DNA of 64,000 nucleotides from Buddleja alternifolia (lineage: Eukaryota; Streptophyta; Magnoliopsida; Lamiales; Scrophulariaceae): contig CM033399.1 of assembly GCA_019426215.1 (NCBI GenBank), forward strand, positions 22,639,022-22,703,021. The letters run 5' to 3'. Each line of letters starts with the position of its first letter. Within the stretch, counting starts at the first letter, position 1. The notes below the pieces were generated by a model that was given only the letters and a program-made list of their open reading frames with translations, was not told the origin of the DNA and searched no databases. The position numbers and the translations under genes were made by a program. Of the stretch, positions 33,907 to 46,200 are shown piece by piece.

Positions 33907-35001
33907 TCATGGTGGATCATAAGGAGCAATGCCAACTTTGTATGGACGAGCCTTTTTGTGCTTTTTCCAGTTGCGTAGAGGCTTCTCCCCTCCAATCTCT
34001 ATCACACAACCTAAAAGAATTAGAAGTGAGCATAAGGTCTCTTTCAAAAATACATAATTGAAGTGTAAAGATGAAAGGTTAATTGAAAGTGAGAAAGAAT
34101 CCTCAATGGATGATTGCAACTCATATGTGGCTGTCCCATATTCCCCTAGCCTTAGTTTTGACAACTCAAATGGTGGTTCATCCAAGTGAATTATATATCC
34201 TCTGATTTTCTCATTCTCGACCGTAGTATCACTTGGGTTCTCAAAATATGCATCGAATGAATCAATAGAGTTGTAAACCTTGACTTCAACCTCCTCCACT
34301 CTGTCTCTCTGGTTATTGATACAATTTTGTAAGAATTCGAGAGATATGGTGGTAGGTGGTGTTGAGCTCTTGAAGATTGGTAACTTCCTTTCATGGTCAT
34401 GTGATGGAGTGGATTTTGGAATCTCTGTGGTGAATTGAAGGTGCTCCAGTGATGTTGTCTCTGCTTTACCACACATAGATTCTGAAGGTAGTGCTGGTGT
34501 AGTAATAGGGTGCAGACACTGTGGTGCCGAATCAACAACTTGTTCAACTTCTGTACTAAGTACCTCATCATTCTCTTCTATGCTACTTTGTGAAGTGGCT
34601 AATGATCTCTTTGCCCATAAGTTGGAAAGTTCATTGATTTGTGTTTGCCATGTAATCATAGATGCTTCGATATTCTGATATCGCTCATCATTCGTCTTCA
34701 TCCATTGAATTATCAACTCTTCAAACCTCAGGCTCCTATCACGTTGTTGCTGATAATTCCCTTGATTCTGAAAGTCAATCGGCTGAAATTCTTTTTGCAT
34801 CATACTATCATGTTGCAAGTATGAGGGTGAAGATCTCTTAACATAAAAACTTAATGGAAAATCATGATGATTCCTCCCCCCGTGTTGACAGTAATCGCTA
34901 TGATGAACGCCTCTACACCACGAACATAAATCTTGCACTTGACTCCCATAGGCTCCTACGTTCCATCCACGTTGTGACCAATAAAAGTTATTATTATTCA
35001 T
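33907..35001 (-). CDS. Gag-like protein of the Athila-like element
   Basis: This is an uninterrupted 364-residue frame starting about 100 bases after the primer-binding site. Near the N terminus it has a CX2CX3HX4C zinc-knuckle-like motif (CSWCRGVHHSDYC, residues 27-39), matching the knuckle of Athila-type gag proteins. A helical segment follows at about residues 90-135 (LRFEELIIQWMKTNDERYQ, IEASM), as in the C-terminal half of Athila gag. The rest is acidic and low-complexity. The main capsid domain that should precede the knuckle is missing. It may be a residual RNA-binding protein or simply not yet decayed; the open frame fits the low LTR divergence. Confidence 0.65.
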   Translation of the reverse strand: MNNNNFYWSQRGWNVGAYGSQVQDLCSWCRGVHHSDYCQHGGRNHHDFPLSFYVKRSSPSYLQHDSMMQKEFQPIDFQNQGNYQQQRDRSLRFEELIIQWMKTNDERYQNIEASMITWQTQINELSNLWAKRSLATSQSSIEENDEVLSTEVEQVVDSAPQCLHPITTPALPSESMCGKAETTSLEHLQFTTEIPKSTPSHDHERKLPIFKSSTPPTTISLEFLQNCINNQRDRVEEVEVKVYNSIDSFDAYFENPSDTTVENEKIRGYIIHLDEPPFELSKLRLGEYGTATYELQSSIEDSFSLSINLSSLHFNYVFLKETLCSLLILLGCVIEIGGEKPLRNWKKHKKARPYKVGIAPYDPP

Positions 35002-35101
35002 CTCTTCAAGAATAAAAATAAAAAGACTAAACTATAAAAAATAAAAAAAAAGACTTAAGCTTAGAACAAATAAGAGAATCTCAATATTAAATAAACAATT
35101 G

Positions 35102-35119
35102 TCCCCGGCAACGGCGCCA
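35102..35119 (-). other. Primer-binding site of the Athila-like element
   Basis: On the minus strand TGGCGCCGTTGCCGGGGA lies seven bases inside the 5' LTR. This is the tRNA-Asp-complementary motif typical of Athila-group elements. Confidence 0.85.
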
Positions 35120-35125
35120 AAAACT

Positions 35126-36432
35126 TGACACACAAAATCCTAGCAAGTGTACTAGGTCGTGCAAGTAATATAGTGGATGTAAGTCCGGATTATCGTACCC
35201 TAGAGACAATTGTATTTAAGTACTGAAATTACTGTGTTATCTAATTCTAAGTTAAATTAAGAGATAAAGATGTGAATTATGAATTAAAATATTAAATAAC
35301 AATTACCAACTAATGAGAGAAATCAACTTTGAATTACATCAACGAGAAAAGTGATTAAGGCACATGATTCAACCAATTATTCAATTTGACTATGATTCTA
35401 TCTTACCCGATTATTAGATTGATTAGGTTAAGGCGAAATTCCCTAAGTTACTTACTATCCAATCTCTTGGTATAGCAATTCTATTTTCATTAACGATTTC
35501 TGTATCTCTATATGAAATTCAAATTAATGAAAATGCATTACAAAGATTCATGGAATTTTCCGTTTTCACGGAAAGCACACACAAGGAAATCGAATCTATC
35601 TCTAGTCAATTTTACATTGTGGTGTTTAATACCTAGATGCATCCCTAGTTTATCTCCTCTCGGTCTCAAAACTAAGCACAAATTCATACGATTGGTAGCT
35701 AAGCAATCATAAGCATTAAGAACAAATATTAAACACATAACCCAAAACAAATTTAATCCGAAAAAATAATACTCATAAATCAAACATAATAATTGGATTT
35801 CACATGGCCTCAATCAAAGGGAAATTAAGTCATAATCGTAAAAGAAAAGAGATAATTCATCTTGAAAGACATGTTCAATATAAACAAATCTAAAAGCATG
35901 AAATTCAAACTCCCTAATAACGTTTCTTGATAGATCTTGCTTGAATTCTCCGTCTTCATAGACAAAGATGGAGTATCCTCGCGTTCTTCTTTTTCCCCAG
36001 ACTTCTCTCAACCCTCTTGGTGTGTTTCAAAGTGTCAAACCCTCAAAAGTGGGCAAAAGTCCCGAATTTTGACCTAATAGCGCGTATTTATAGATGCTGA
36101 AATTGGCCCTTAGCCGCGGCTAAAAAGATGGTAGCCACGACTAAAATCTGTTGTTCACGTTTTTTTGCCTATTTTAGCCTTGGTAACTTCATATCTTCAA
36201 AGTACAAAGGTTCCTTCATGATCACCATGGCTAAGGGTCTTCATAGCCGTGGCTAAAGGTGTAATTTGAGAGATTCTTTGACCTTTTCAATTATTTTTTC
36301 TCCAATTCTCAAATAACCTATAAAAACACAACCAATCACAAAATCAAAGCATATGTGGCATAAATACACTCAAGAACTCATCAAAATACAATAAAAGAGG
36401 CGCTTAAAAAGGTGTAAAATACGAGTTTATCA
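35126..36432 (-). repeat. 5' LTR of the Athila-like element (full length)
   Basis: This is the 1307-bp LTR, with a TATA box on the minus strand (TATAAATA, plus 36085-36092). It includes the 527 bp absent from the left LTR. It also carries copies of a 12-bp palindrome, TAGCC(G/A)(C/T)GGCTA. Confidence 0.92.
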
Positions 36433-37300
36433 AGATGGATAACCCCCTAGTGAATGGAATCATAGGGGTGATCTTGGGAGGCCCAGTAGGAGGAGACTCG
36501 GTGAACTCAAGGAAGGCCTCATTAAAGGCAGCAACGAGGCTCCACGCCTTAAGTTTCCCCCACAGAAGCAAGTTAATCATATAGAGCCCAACAGTCGTAC
36601 CATTGAGTTCGGGAAGCATGATTTGGGAGAGGGCAACCCCTTGGTGAATGATGCTTTGGTAATATCAGCAACCATCTCAAATTTTTGGGTGAAGAAAGTG
36701 TTAGTCGATAGTGGGAATTCAATTGACATAATATTCTACAATGCCTTCACCCATCTAGGGGTAGACTACGCTTAGCTTCAAACAATCAACACCTCCCTTA
36801 ATGGATTCACGGGGGAGGCTGTGGAAGCCTTGGGAGAAGTGTCTCTCCCCATTTCATTGGGCGCATATCCTGCCCGCTCAACCAAGATGGTCAAGTTTCT
36901 GGTGGTCAAAGCCCCCTCTACCTATAATGTCATACTGGGGAGGCAGAGCTTAAACCTATTGCGAGCGGTCATTTTGACTTACCACATAAAGGTCAAATTT
37001 CCCAACCCCGTGGGAATTGGGGAAGCTGTCGGGGATATTAAGATCGCAAGGGAATGTTATGCAAGTGCATTGAAGAAACCAAAGAGTAAGCATGGCGACA
37101 AGGATCCCACAGACAAAGGGAAACAAATCACCATCAACTTATTATCGTTGTGGAAAGCTAGCTTGGGGAAGGAGGGGGCAAGGCCAAATTAGCCCAATGG
37201 TCACCCTTAGGTGGCCACGTTCCAGCAGAGAAGCTCACTGGCAAGGTGAACATCACGGGGAATCACTCCCTGGACCCGAGAAAGCATTAAGCCCCATGAG
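36433..37300 (+). pseudogene. Tat-lineage gypsy protease, second half of the interrupted gag-pro
   Basis: Coding resumes after the nested insertion. A retroviral-type aspartic protease is readable at about 36650-37080: VLVDSGNSIDIIFYN (the active-site Asp-Ser-Gly is kept), then VISLGAYP-like, a KFLVV...YNVILGR flap/helix block and LNLLRAVILTYHIKVKFP. A TAG at about 36774 and other stops interrupt the frame. The open stretch 36821-37192 is the protease C terminus. No reverse transcriptase, RNase H or integrase sequence follows. Confidence 0.8.
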
Positions 37301-38620
37301 ACGTTAACAAGTAACAAATTGAAAACACCACTTTATTTCCTGCTCTACTATTGGACAATTTCATGTTGGTCATGAGCCAAGTGTTACATTCCCTTTTACT
37401 TTAAGTTTTTGAGGTGCCTAAGTGAACCCACGTACGTTATCATTTTGAGGTGCCTATGTGCACCCCCTGTATTTTTTGCATGGATGATTGAATGTTTTAT
37501 TAAGTGTTAAATAGCACCCTTTTTCATTAAATATGATGAATGTCGTTTTCACATGATAACATGCTAGCATAATGAATGGGTACTATATTATCCGTGGTGA
37601 TTTAACGACACCCAAAACAAACGCCCCTCAGAATCACTGCTTCCGACCGAGGCTAGTTCAAAAAATACCAATACGACCCCTGGGAGCTAATTAAGTTTCC
37701 ACTAGAGGAGTTATAAAATTATTCGTGACCCCACTAGAGGTCGATATGGGTGGCACCGCAAAAATCCCCCAAGCTGTTAATGACTCGAACGAGGATGGGT
37801 CACTTCATAATCCGTCCAGTAATATCGAGAGAGGCTGAGGACCTACGAAAGGTCTCCTTACTCCCATTAAGGTTTTGGAACGAGATTATACAAAAATAAA
37901 CAAATAAGAGGCGACCAAGCCTCCGCTGAAAAGTGGCTGCGAGTTTCACAAGCAGCGCCACTCATTCATATAAATATGACAAAAGTGAACTTTCACCTCA
38001 CACAACTGAAACTAAGGAGATATTTCACCTCCCACCAACATGAGAGAGGTCGTAGTTCACTTCACAAATAAATAACACCAGTGGCTATTCAAGCCTATAA
38101 GAAAAAATGTCACCCTCGTGAAAATATCACAAAACATTGTGCCACAAAAACACTAGGGTCGACATACGTTAAAATAAGCCTAAAGCTCTCACTATCGAAA
38201 AGAATAAAACGACAACTTTTTAACTCTCTGGCTTCAAATGGATGTTACCTGGTCACTTACTCCTGAATTTGACTTACATATTAAGGAGTAGGGGAATGGG
38301 GTGGAGAAATAAAAACGACTAGTTATTAGCTAACTGATGTACAAAAAATCACCAGCGGTGAAAAAAACACCGGCGGTGAAAAAACCACCAACAATACCAA
38401 AGCTAAACTGAAAGGTAGTAGGAATAGAATAAATAATTTATCAATTAAAAAAGTATGCCCATGACGTGCTAAGATAGCTAAGAGGCAAAACGAGATAGCT
38501 AATATTAATGAAAACCCCCGAAAGGCAACATGCAAAGGAGATAATAAATGTCCGATAAAGGCTACAAGTCGAAGCATAACAATTCAAGGACGAAGTGAGC
38601 CCATCCATGGGTAGATAAAA
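37301..38620. other. Tat-element non-coding spacer
   Basis: No coding frame is supported. The DNA resembles the long untranslated region of Tat-type elements, with a repeated word GAGGTGCCTA(A/T)GTG at 37410 and 37450. The position where pol should lie is empty. Confidence 0.5.
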
Positions 38621-38625
38621 ATAAG

Positions 38626-40243
38626 TCTTACAAATGATAAAACAAAATATAAAATAAAGATAGTTCGAAAAAGCAAATGAATAAACCCTGATGGGTAAAA
38701 GCATAAGAGGGCCTAAAAGCTAAAAAGACAACCAACGCCTCAACTAGCGGCACCACTCCCAGCATCGGTCTCCCTTCACTGGTATTGGGGAACATTCTCA
38801 TACAGCCATGTAAAATCATCGTCGGGGTACCAATCACTATCGTGAAGAGTCCTACGGCACTTGCGCACCGTCTTGGTCATAAATCCCCGAGCAACCTTAT
38901 ACGCCGGCTGGTTGCACTCCTCAATAAAGGCAGCACTCTTGGGGAATTTATCCACCATCGAATTTTTGGCATCACATAGAGTTTTTTCCCAACATCCGAG
39001 CTAAGGAAGTAGCTACCATTGGACTTCTCGTCTCAAGCTTCTTTTGGGCCTCATATTTTTCCTTCCATTTGTCAACCAAGTTCTTAGTTCTCCAAAATCG
39101 TGAAAGAAGCTCTTGGTTCTGCTGGAGGCTCTCTCAATGCTCCTTCTCCATCTCCTTGCACATAAGTCAGAGGTAGTGTGATAGTGGGACCGCCTAAGAA
39201 AAACAAAAATTAAAAAAAACCTTAGAGGCGCGAACATGTAGCCTCTAAATAATGGCAATAACACGTGTAAACACTTACCCGACATGCCCCGGTGCAAATC
39301 TCCTGATCTAAACGCTAAATCGGTAGGGATGATAAGCGGGTAGCGTCGTAATTAGTCACGACCATCCTCATCATAGATCAAGGAGTCACAGGATCAGTAG
39401 TATCCCAAAAAGAGCTGACGTCGGGGTCCAAGTACGCCCCAGAATTAAACAAACTAGTGCTAAGTCTGGTGGAGCTAGAGCTCCCCGGAGAATAACCACA
39501 AGCACGCTTCGCCGCTGGAGCTAGCGGAGGCAAAGAATACAAGGGCACATGTTCTCCGGGAAGGGCTACTCCTTTACCACGACTGGCTTTTGGAGACGAG
39601 TGAGTTGAGTTCCCAATAGCATTTTTGCCATCCCCTGTCTCCAACACAACGGTGCCCTGAGGGCTAACAGTGGTGCCCTCTTTAGGGCCCTGGGTACCCT
39701 TAGAGCCTAAATCTGCATCAAGCAATCGAAACCCAGTGTGCATGGCACCTGCTCTGGCGAAGCAAAATCTAAGAGGGTGAGGTGCGGGGGACTTGACTGA
39801 TTGGGCCCATCACCATGACTGAGTAGAGCGTGGGAAGCTCGAGGCATGGTAGAGCCCACCTTGCCTCCCGTGGGCACCCTAGTGCCTCCATAAAACCACC
39901 AAGTGCTAGTATATGAGAGCATGAGGCTAGACACTACATAGAAGTTACAACACGAAGCACTAAAAGTGAAGGTATAAATACCATGAGTATAGAATTGTCT
40001 AATGTCAAATCTACTATCAAATAGACCCGCCTTGCTAAAGATAACTCTGAGTTGCTTTTGCACATGGGCGACACGATAAGGGGCAACGCTCCCATTCCAA
40101 CGCAAAGGTGTTGATATACCCAAGTGGGTGATTGGAAAATAAACGAACTTCAATTTCCAATCACCCCTAGGTTTCTTGTTACCCTCCAAGAACCTAACAG
40201 TCGACGAAGGAAAAAAATACACGTATGGTATAGAAGTACACAT
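38626..40243 (-). pseudogene. Antisense additional ORF of the Tat-lineage element, broken
   Basis: Minus-strand frames form one decayed gene. The 5' part (40243-39707) encodes VRFLEGNKKPRGDWKLKFVYF and an HVQKQLRVIFSKAGLFDSR block. It shifts frame near 39720 into a Ser/Pro-rich linker (39743-39378). A coiled-coil-like charged segment lies at about 39150-38970, and the C terminus at 38958-38776 (KFPKSAAFIEECNQPAYKVA). This domain order resembles the extra antisense ORF described in Tat-lineage elements, whose function is unknown. Several frameshifts and stops break it. Its 5' end stops abruptly at the junction with ligase exon sequence at about 40245-40251. Confidence 0.6.
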
Positions 40244-40251
40244 CTTCGCAG

Positions 40252-43200
40252 GTTAAGGCTGTTGCAGAGGAGATGGGGATAGGATTTCCAGGAATTGGAT
40301 TTCAGCCCAAATGGAGACGTGAAAACATACCAGTGATGCCCAAGGTAACCTCTTTACCGATTCATATATTTGAATTTCGGATTTAAACAGTTGCAGTTTT
40401 ATTCTTCCCTCCTATAGAATCACATTTATGCATTTTACTGGACTGTTTACTATCTTGAATCAAACTTTGGAAAGAATTAATGGCAACCTTTTCATCCTAT
40501 TGCTGCCTCATGTGCAAAATCGGCATTGACATCTCTCATCTCTATGTCCACATTTTAATGGAGCATTCATGTCTTAAGAAACTATTAGGAATAAGATATT
40601 CTTAAATTATTCTGGGATTTTCCTTCAGAAAGAGAAAGAAGAAGAGAAAACAGATTAATTCAATTGACGGGATCAAAGTTCTTCAACTGGAGGACAAAAT
40701 CGACAATTTTGTTTGTAATACTGCTTTTAACAACACAATCTGTGATCAACTTTAAGAATTCAAAGTTTCATATTATCTTGAGACTTGATTACGCAATAGG
40801 CGAGCATCACTTTTAACAATAAGAACTTGCTAGCCAATTCTAAAAATACCTGGACTTAGGTATGCCTTTTTAAAAATAACATAATAATATATGGGTTCAT
40901 TTTAAACTGGTTATGCTTTAGATTAATATTTTTTTGATCATACTTCTCCATAATATCATAAATGTTATTCCAAAAAGGATGTGGCACGTGCTTCTCAGGA
41001 CTAACGGGCTTTTTATTCAAGGATACAGCCTCACCATAAGTTGGTTGTTTGTTATTTTCGACTTTCTTAGTGAAGATTACTTTTACGAATTCGATCCTCT
41101 CTGCTAAAAGAAATGCAATTTTACAGAACATAAAGTTACTGAATCATTCTAAGATAAGACCGAGTCAGAGATTTGGAAACAGTGAGACCAACATTATGCC
41201 TAAAAATATTAAGGGCAACCATGAAAATCAAGTTTTTGTTGTCATTGCTGACAATAAGCGCTGGGTGCAACTTCTTGCCAAAACAAATTAGCATTTTGAT
41301 CTGTTGGACTCAACCTTTCAGACTTTTGATGTTTATAATTTTCAATTGTACTATAGAATATGGTTTTTAAGCATCACAATCCATTTCCTTCATCTAATTG
41401 AGTTTTTGTGCTTATTACAATTTGTCCCAACTCCGTTCTTACAAATTTTAACAACTTTATGACATTGATGCTTCCATACGTACTGACAAAATAACTTGGC
41501 TCAGGGAAGATATGAGATCATGAAAAATTACATGCCAAAAGTTGGGTCACTTGGACTCGATATGATGTTTCGAACATGTACTGTTCAGGTAGGACGAATT
41601 TATGAACTCTTCTTTTATGTTTGTATTACTTTAGTTGCAACCATACTTTATAAAAAGCCTCCTACCATGTTTTCAGTGTCATGCTATATGTGTTTTTTTA
41701 AGAGCATTGTAGGTCCTGTTGTCTTTTACAGGTGAACCTGGATTTTGATTCTGAAGCTGATATGATAAGGAAATTCTGAGTTGGTCTTGCTTTACAGCCT
41801 GTAAGTTAGTCATTTGTTGTGTTGGAAACTAATTTGGTTATGCTCAATCTAACTCACTTTGAAAACAGATAGCTACGGCATTGTTTGCAAATTCTCCTTT
41901 CACTGAAGGGAAACCAAATGGTTATCTTCGCATGAGAAGGTAGTTATATGTCACTAACATGGTTCAGCCTTTCCACCATTTCAATGTTTCCCTTTCCGTA
42001 AAGAAATCGTATTTTCTTGATTTCTTCATTGAGAGTTTCCATTTATGTTATAATCTTTTTTTCTTCCACAACCAAATCTGGACTGACACTGATAATAATC
42101 GTTCGGGGATGCTTCCTTTTGTCTTTGATGACTCTTTTGGGTAAGTTCCCTTGTCCTCTATGCGCTTTAATTAGGAAAATGGAAAATCTACTAATTACCA
42201 GAGCTACTCTCAGGCACTTCATTTAGATTTGTATTCTTCCACTTTGGATTGTGCTACTAAAAATGGCCCATAAAAAGAATACTTCTTTAACCTTCCTTCC
42301 TAAGTATACACCTCGCTGAACTAATTCCACAATTCAATTGAAAAATATTGCACACATCACATTTACAGATTTCTCTCACCTTGATCTGTTATTGAAGCGT
42401 ATTTACGAATCTGTTCAGCCACCACTAACCCCTGTGATTGAGGGAGCTTTAAAGCCACTATCACTACCATCATTAAGTCAGATAGTAATATATTTGTATC
42501 ACCAGCCCTACTTATGAAACCCACTGTAATTTTATTACTACTCCCATAGACCTTATAGATCCAGTTAAGCAGTCCCATACACCTCTATCAGCCATTCTGC
42601 TTTTCGACTTGCCACAACTCCGGAGTTGTTTCTGTGTACTGTACAAATTATATAAAGCCATCACAATTTCTAGTTTCTAGGACCACGTCCGGTCAAACCT
42701 TACTTCGAGATAGAAAGTGTTACAAATCTACTAATGTGACCAAAGCTTTGGTTCACTGATTGACCTTTTTTTTTCTTTACATTTTTAAATTGTTATTGCC
42801 TTTTTGCATTGCAGTCAGTTCGTAATGCTATTATAGTTCATATAACAAATATGAGCTCCAGCTGTATTTGATATGAAACTGATGAAATCACTGCATCATC
42901 GGTCATCCTAAATCTCTGCTCAGTTTTCAAAAGTTTATTTGGTGAAGTTGGAATATGAAATCCTTGGAGAAAGATATTGGCCCATTCTCTTCTGAGATGG
43001 AATTAACATGCCTTTCTTTGGATTCCCTCAGTCAACCTACATACCTTGACACATTGACATTGTGTGCAGATATATTGCATACACTAGAATAACCTGTTAT
43101 CGATCAAATCTATTAAGATGAAACTTTCTTGTGCTATTCAAAGAATTTATTATGCATCTTCTTTCTTTGCCTCTCTTTTGACAATAAAGTTCTGTTCATC

Positions 43201-46200
43201 TGGTTCACCATTTGTTATGTAATTTTTTTAAAAAAAGCTTTCATTAAATGTTAAGACACTTTGCTTTGCAAATGTGGCATTTCCGGGTCATTGTGCAAGC
43301 TAGCCTCACCTGTTTCTAGTTATAATACAAAAATAAAGAAACTTACCTTCAATATGGTGCGAAGGTCAATAGAAAAGTTCTCTTTCAAAAGCCATATATA
43401 CGTGTAACGGTGTAAGCATCACATCAAAGAGATATTAAATAATGTGCTTTATGATGTGTTATTGATATGATATGTTCTGTAGAACTGTTGAATCAAACAC
43501 GCTCATTGGCCTCAAGCCATGAGTGAGTATCCATTTAGCTGACCCCACCTAACTTTGAGTTCAGGATTTGTTGTTTGTCATGAGCAACTCAACTAAAAAA
43601 CATTATGTTGTCTGATTGTAAAGATCACGTGTGTTTTATACATAAATCTCTTGCTTATTATGAGGTTGAAAATGTGCCTCCTACATAGCTTGGTGCCTCT
43701 CATGCCACTACATGGGAGTATGGTAATTTCTTACTTCTTTTCCTGGAGAGGGTGGAATTACCATTTTTGTTTGTTCCCGAATCCATAAAAGTAGCATATT
43801 TCTGTTGCATTTTTCTTATGTCATTTCTGAATTTTTTAGAATCTTGACTATATGTTATTTGGTTCTAAGGTATTAATGAACTGCTTCGTACTTAAGTGAA
43901 CTCCCTGACTTGTTGAAACAGGTTTGAACAGTATGTAGAATATGCTCTTGATGTTCCAATGTACTTTGTCTATCGGAAGAAAAAGTATGTTGATTGTGCT
44001 GGGCTGTCCTTCAGGATTTTTATCTATCCTTGAGTTTTTCTCCCTAATTATGTCATGATGTGATTCTGCTTTTACTTTAGCTGACTATAGTTGTTCCTAT
44101 TCAAATCTGCTCCAGAATTTTATGGCTGGGAAGCTTCCTTCTCTTCCGGGTGAATACCCAAACCTCAATGACTGGGAGAATCACTTGACAACAATTTTTC
44201 CAGAGGTAAGGCCTTAGAGTAACTACCTTTGGTCTGCCAACTTTTTGGTATGGTATTTTGCACCCACTATAACTATGACAAGTGTCATAGGCAGTTTCTC
44301 CTCCCCCCTTCTCTCCTCTTCACGTATCTTTCTTTCTTTCTTCTCCCTCTTTCCTCTTCTTCCTACTCACCTTTTCTTCTTATTTCTCTACAAATATTCC
44401 TTTTCTTTTTGGTTATTTGTTTTTCTCTCTTTCTATTGCATTAAATTCTAACTATTTATAATAATTGACATAAAATCATAAGTAAAATTTATGCTCGCAT
44501 AATTTCAAACAAGACATGTGATAGTGATAAATTTTCATATAACAAAATAATAAATGAATTAATTATTTTAATTTATAATTTAAAGAAATTAAACACACAT
44601 CGAGTATGCGACTGCGATTGCGACTAGTTGATATTAATTTAAATGGCTGAAATATATATTCTGGTCCACTCGGTCTTAATGAGTTCAGGTGTTATTTTTT
44701 TTCCAGGTTAGGCTTAAGAGATACTTAGAGATGAGAGGCGCTGATGGAGGACCTTGGAGGAGACTTTGCGCCCTGCCTGCATTTTGGGTATTTTATCCTT
44801 AATTTGCATATTATTAATCTTGTTGTCTTGTTTATATGGGATTCCAAGCATGAGTGTGTTTATCAAGCTACAATAATACAAAACAAAAGATTGTTGGGAT
44901 GACTAGTAATTTACATGTTCGTGTTGAAGAATCGATCTTAAAAATTTAGTCAGGTTTCTTTTGGATGGAGTGATCGGATTTTAGTAAAGATTTTGGAGCT
45001 AGTGATTTCAATAACTCCAGTACTTAATTGATTTCAAATTCATTATGATGATTGAGGCAAAATAGCTTATGTTAAAGAATTTGAAAACAAATAGTAACTC
45101 GAATTACCCAATGAAGCTTTATGGAGTTGTAATCCGTAGCTCTCAAATCTTTCAATCCAAACGCAATCTAAGTGTACCTTCAATTTCCTTAGTCTGAGAA
45201 TTTGTAATCTCATTAGCAATTGGAGGGTGGTTGCTGCTGGTGAGGGGTTGGGCAATTGGAAACCCTCAAAAGCTAAAAGCCAATTACATGTTTTTGACAA
45301 TTAAAGATGGGGAAATGATATTGGAGCTCCACAAATTACTATATGAGCTCCACTTTTATTTCTCTATCTAACAAAATGACTATAACACCCCTTTACAAAT
45401 AAAAGCCTAACAACCTACAAATTGAATATATATTTAAATAATTTATTAAATCTTTATAACTCATATATCTTTGTTCCCACCGTATACCTTTCTTTATAAC
45501 TAATATAACATTTTTTTTTCTTTATCTAAATGAAATGTTTATTAACTGCATAATGGTGTAAAACATATGTTTTTACACAAATATAAAAATCATACGAAAT
45601 GAATATTAAATCTTCAAAAGAATTTTTTTTTGTCGTTTTTGTTATGAATTATGTACTTCACATACTTTATCTATTTATATGCATTAACTAATATTAAAAA
45701 AATACTAACTACTTATTAATGCTTTTCATTTAATAGAACCGATGCGTATTTAAGCATTTTTTTGTGTATTTGTTGCTGATGTATTTTACTTCTTTTCTTT
45801 TGTTTTTGGGTTTTGCACAATGGTCTATTTCATTGAAGGAAGAAAATTTTGAATTTGATTGCTTGGTTTAGTACGATGTCAAACTGAAGTGGATTCAAGT
45901 TGAATTTACCCTTTTGTTGGTTCATTTTATAATTTTTTTTTTCAAATTTAACATACTATATACTTTATTTTGTGGATGATGCTCCATAGTTTTAATGGAC
46001 TAACTTTGATATAATGTAAAGAAACATCTAGAACTTGATAATGCTTTGCTCTTATTTAAATTTTGAAAATTATATCTAATGTATTTTAAGATTTATGGGC
46101 ATTCTTGTCGTAATTTAGTTTAAAAATTAAAGATGGAGCTCATATAGTAATTAGTGGAGTGGAAATATCATTACCCTTGAAGATGTTCTGAAATTTCAGG

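Larger units (their letters stand above)
30873..36432 (-). mobile_element. Athila-like non-autonomous LTR retrotransposon, nested in the Tat element
   Basis: This is a complete 5.56-kb insertion on the minus strand. It has terminal repeats beginning TGACACAC and ending TTTATCA on the plus strand, and a perfect 5-bp target-site duplication AGATG (30868-30872 and 36433-36437). Next to the right LTR is a primer-binding site matching the Athila-type tRNA-Asp motif; next to the left LTR is a polypurine tract. The interior holds one gag-like ORF and long non-coding DNA, with no protease, RT or integrase. It must have moved using enzymes from another element. The Tat gag-pro frame reads through the insertion point if one AGATG copy and the element are removed. 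Confidence 0.92.
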
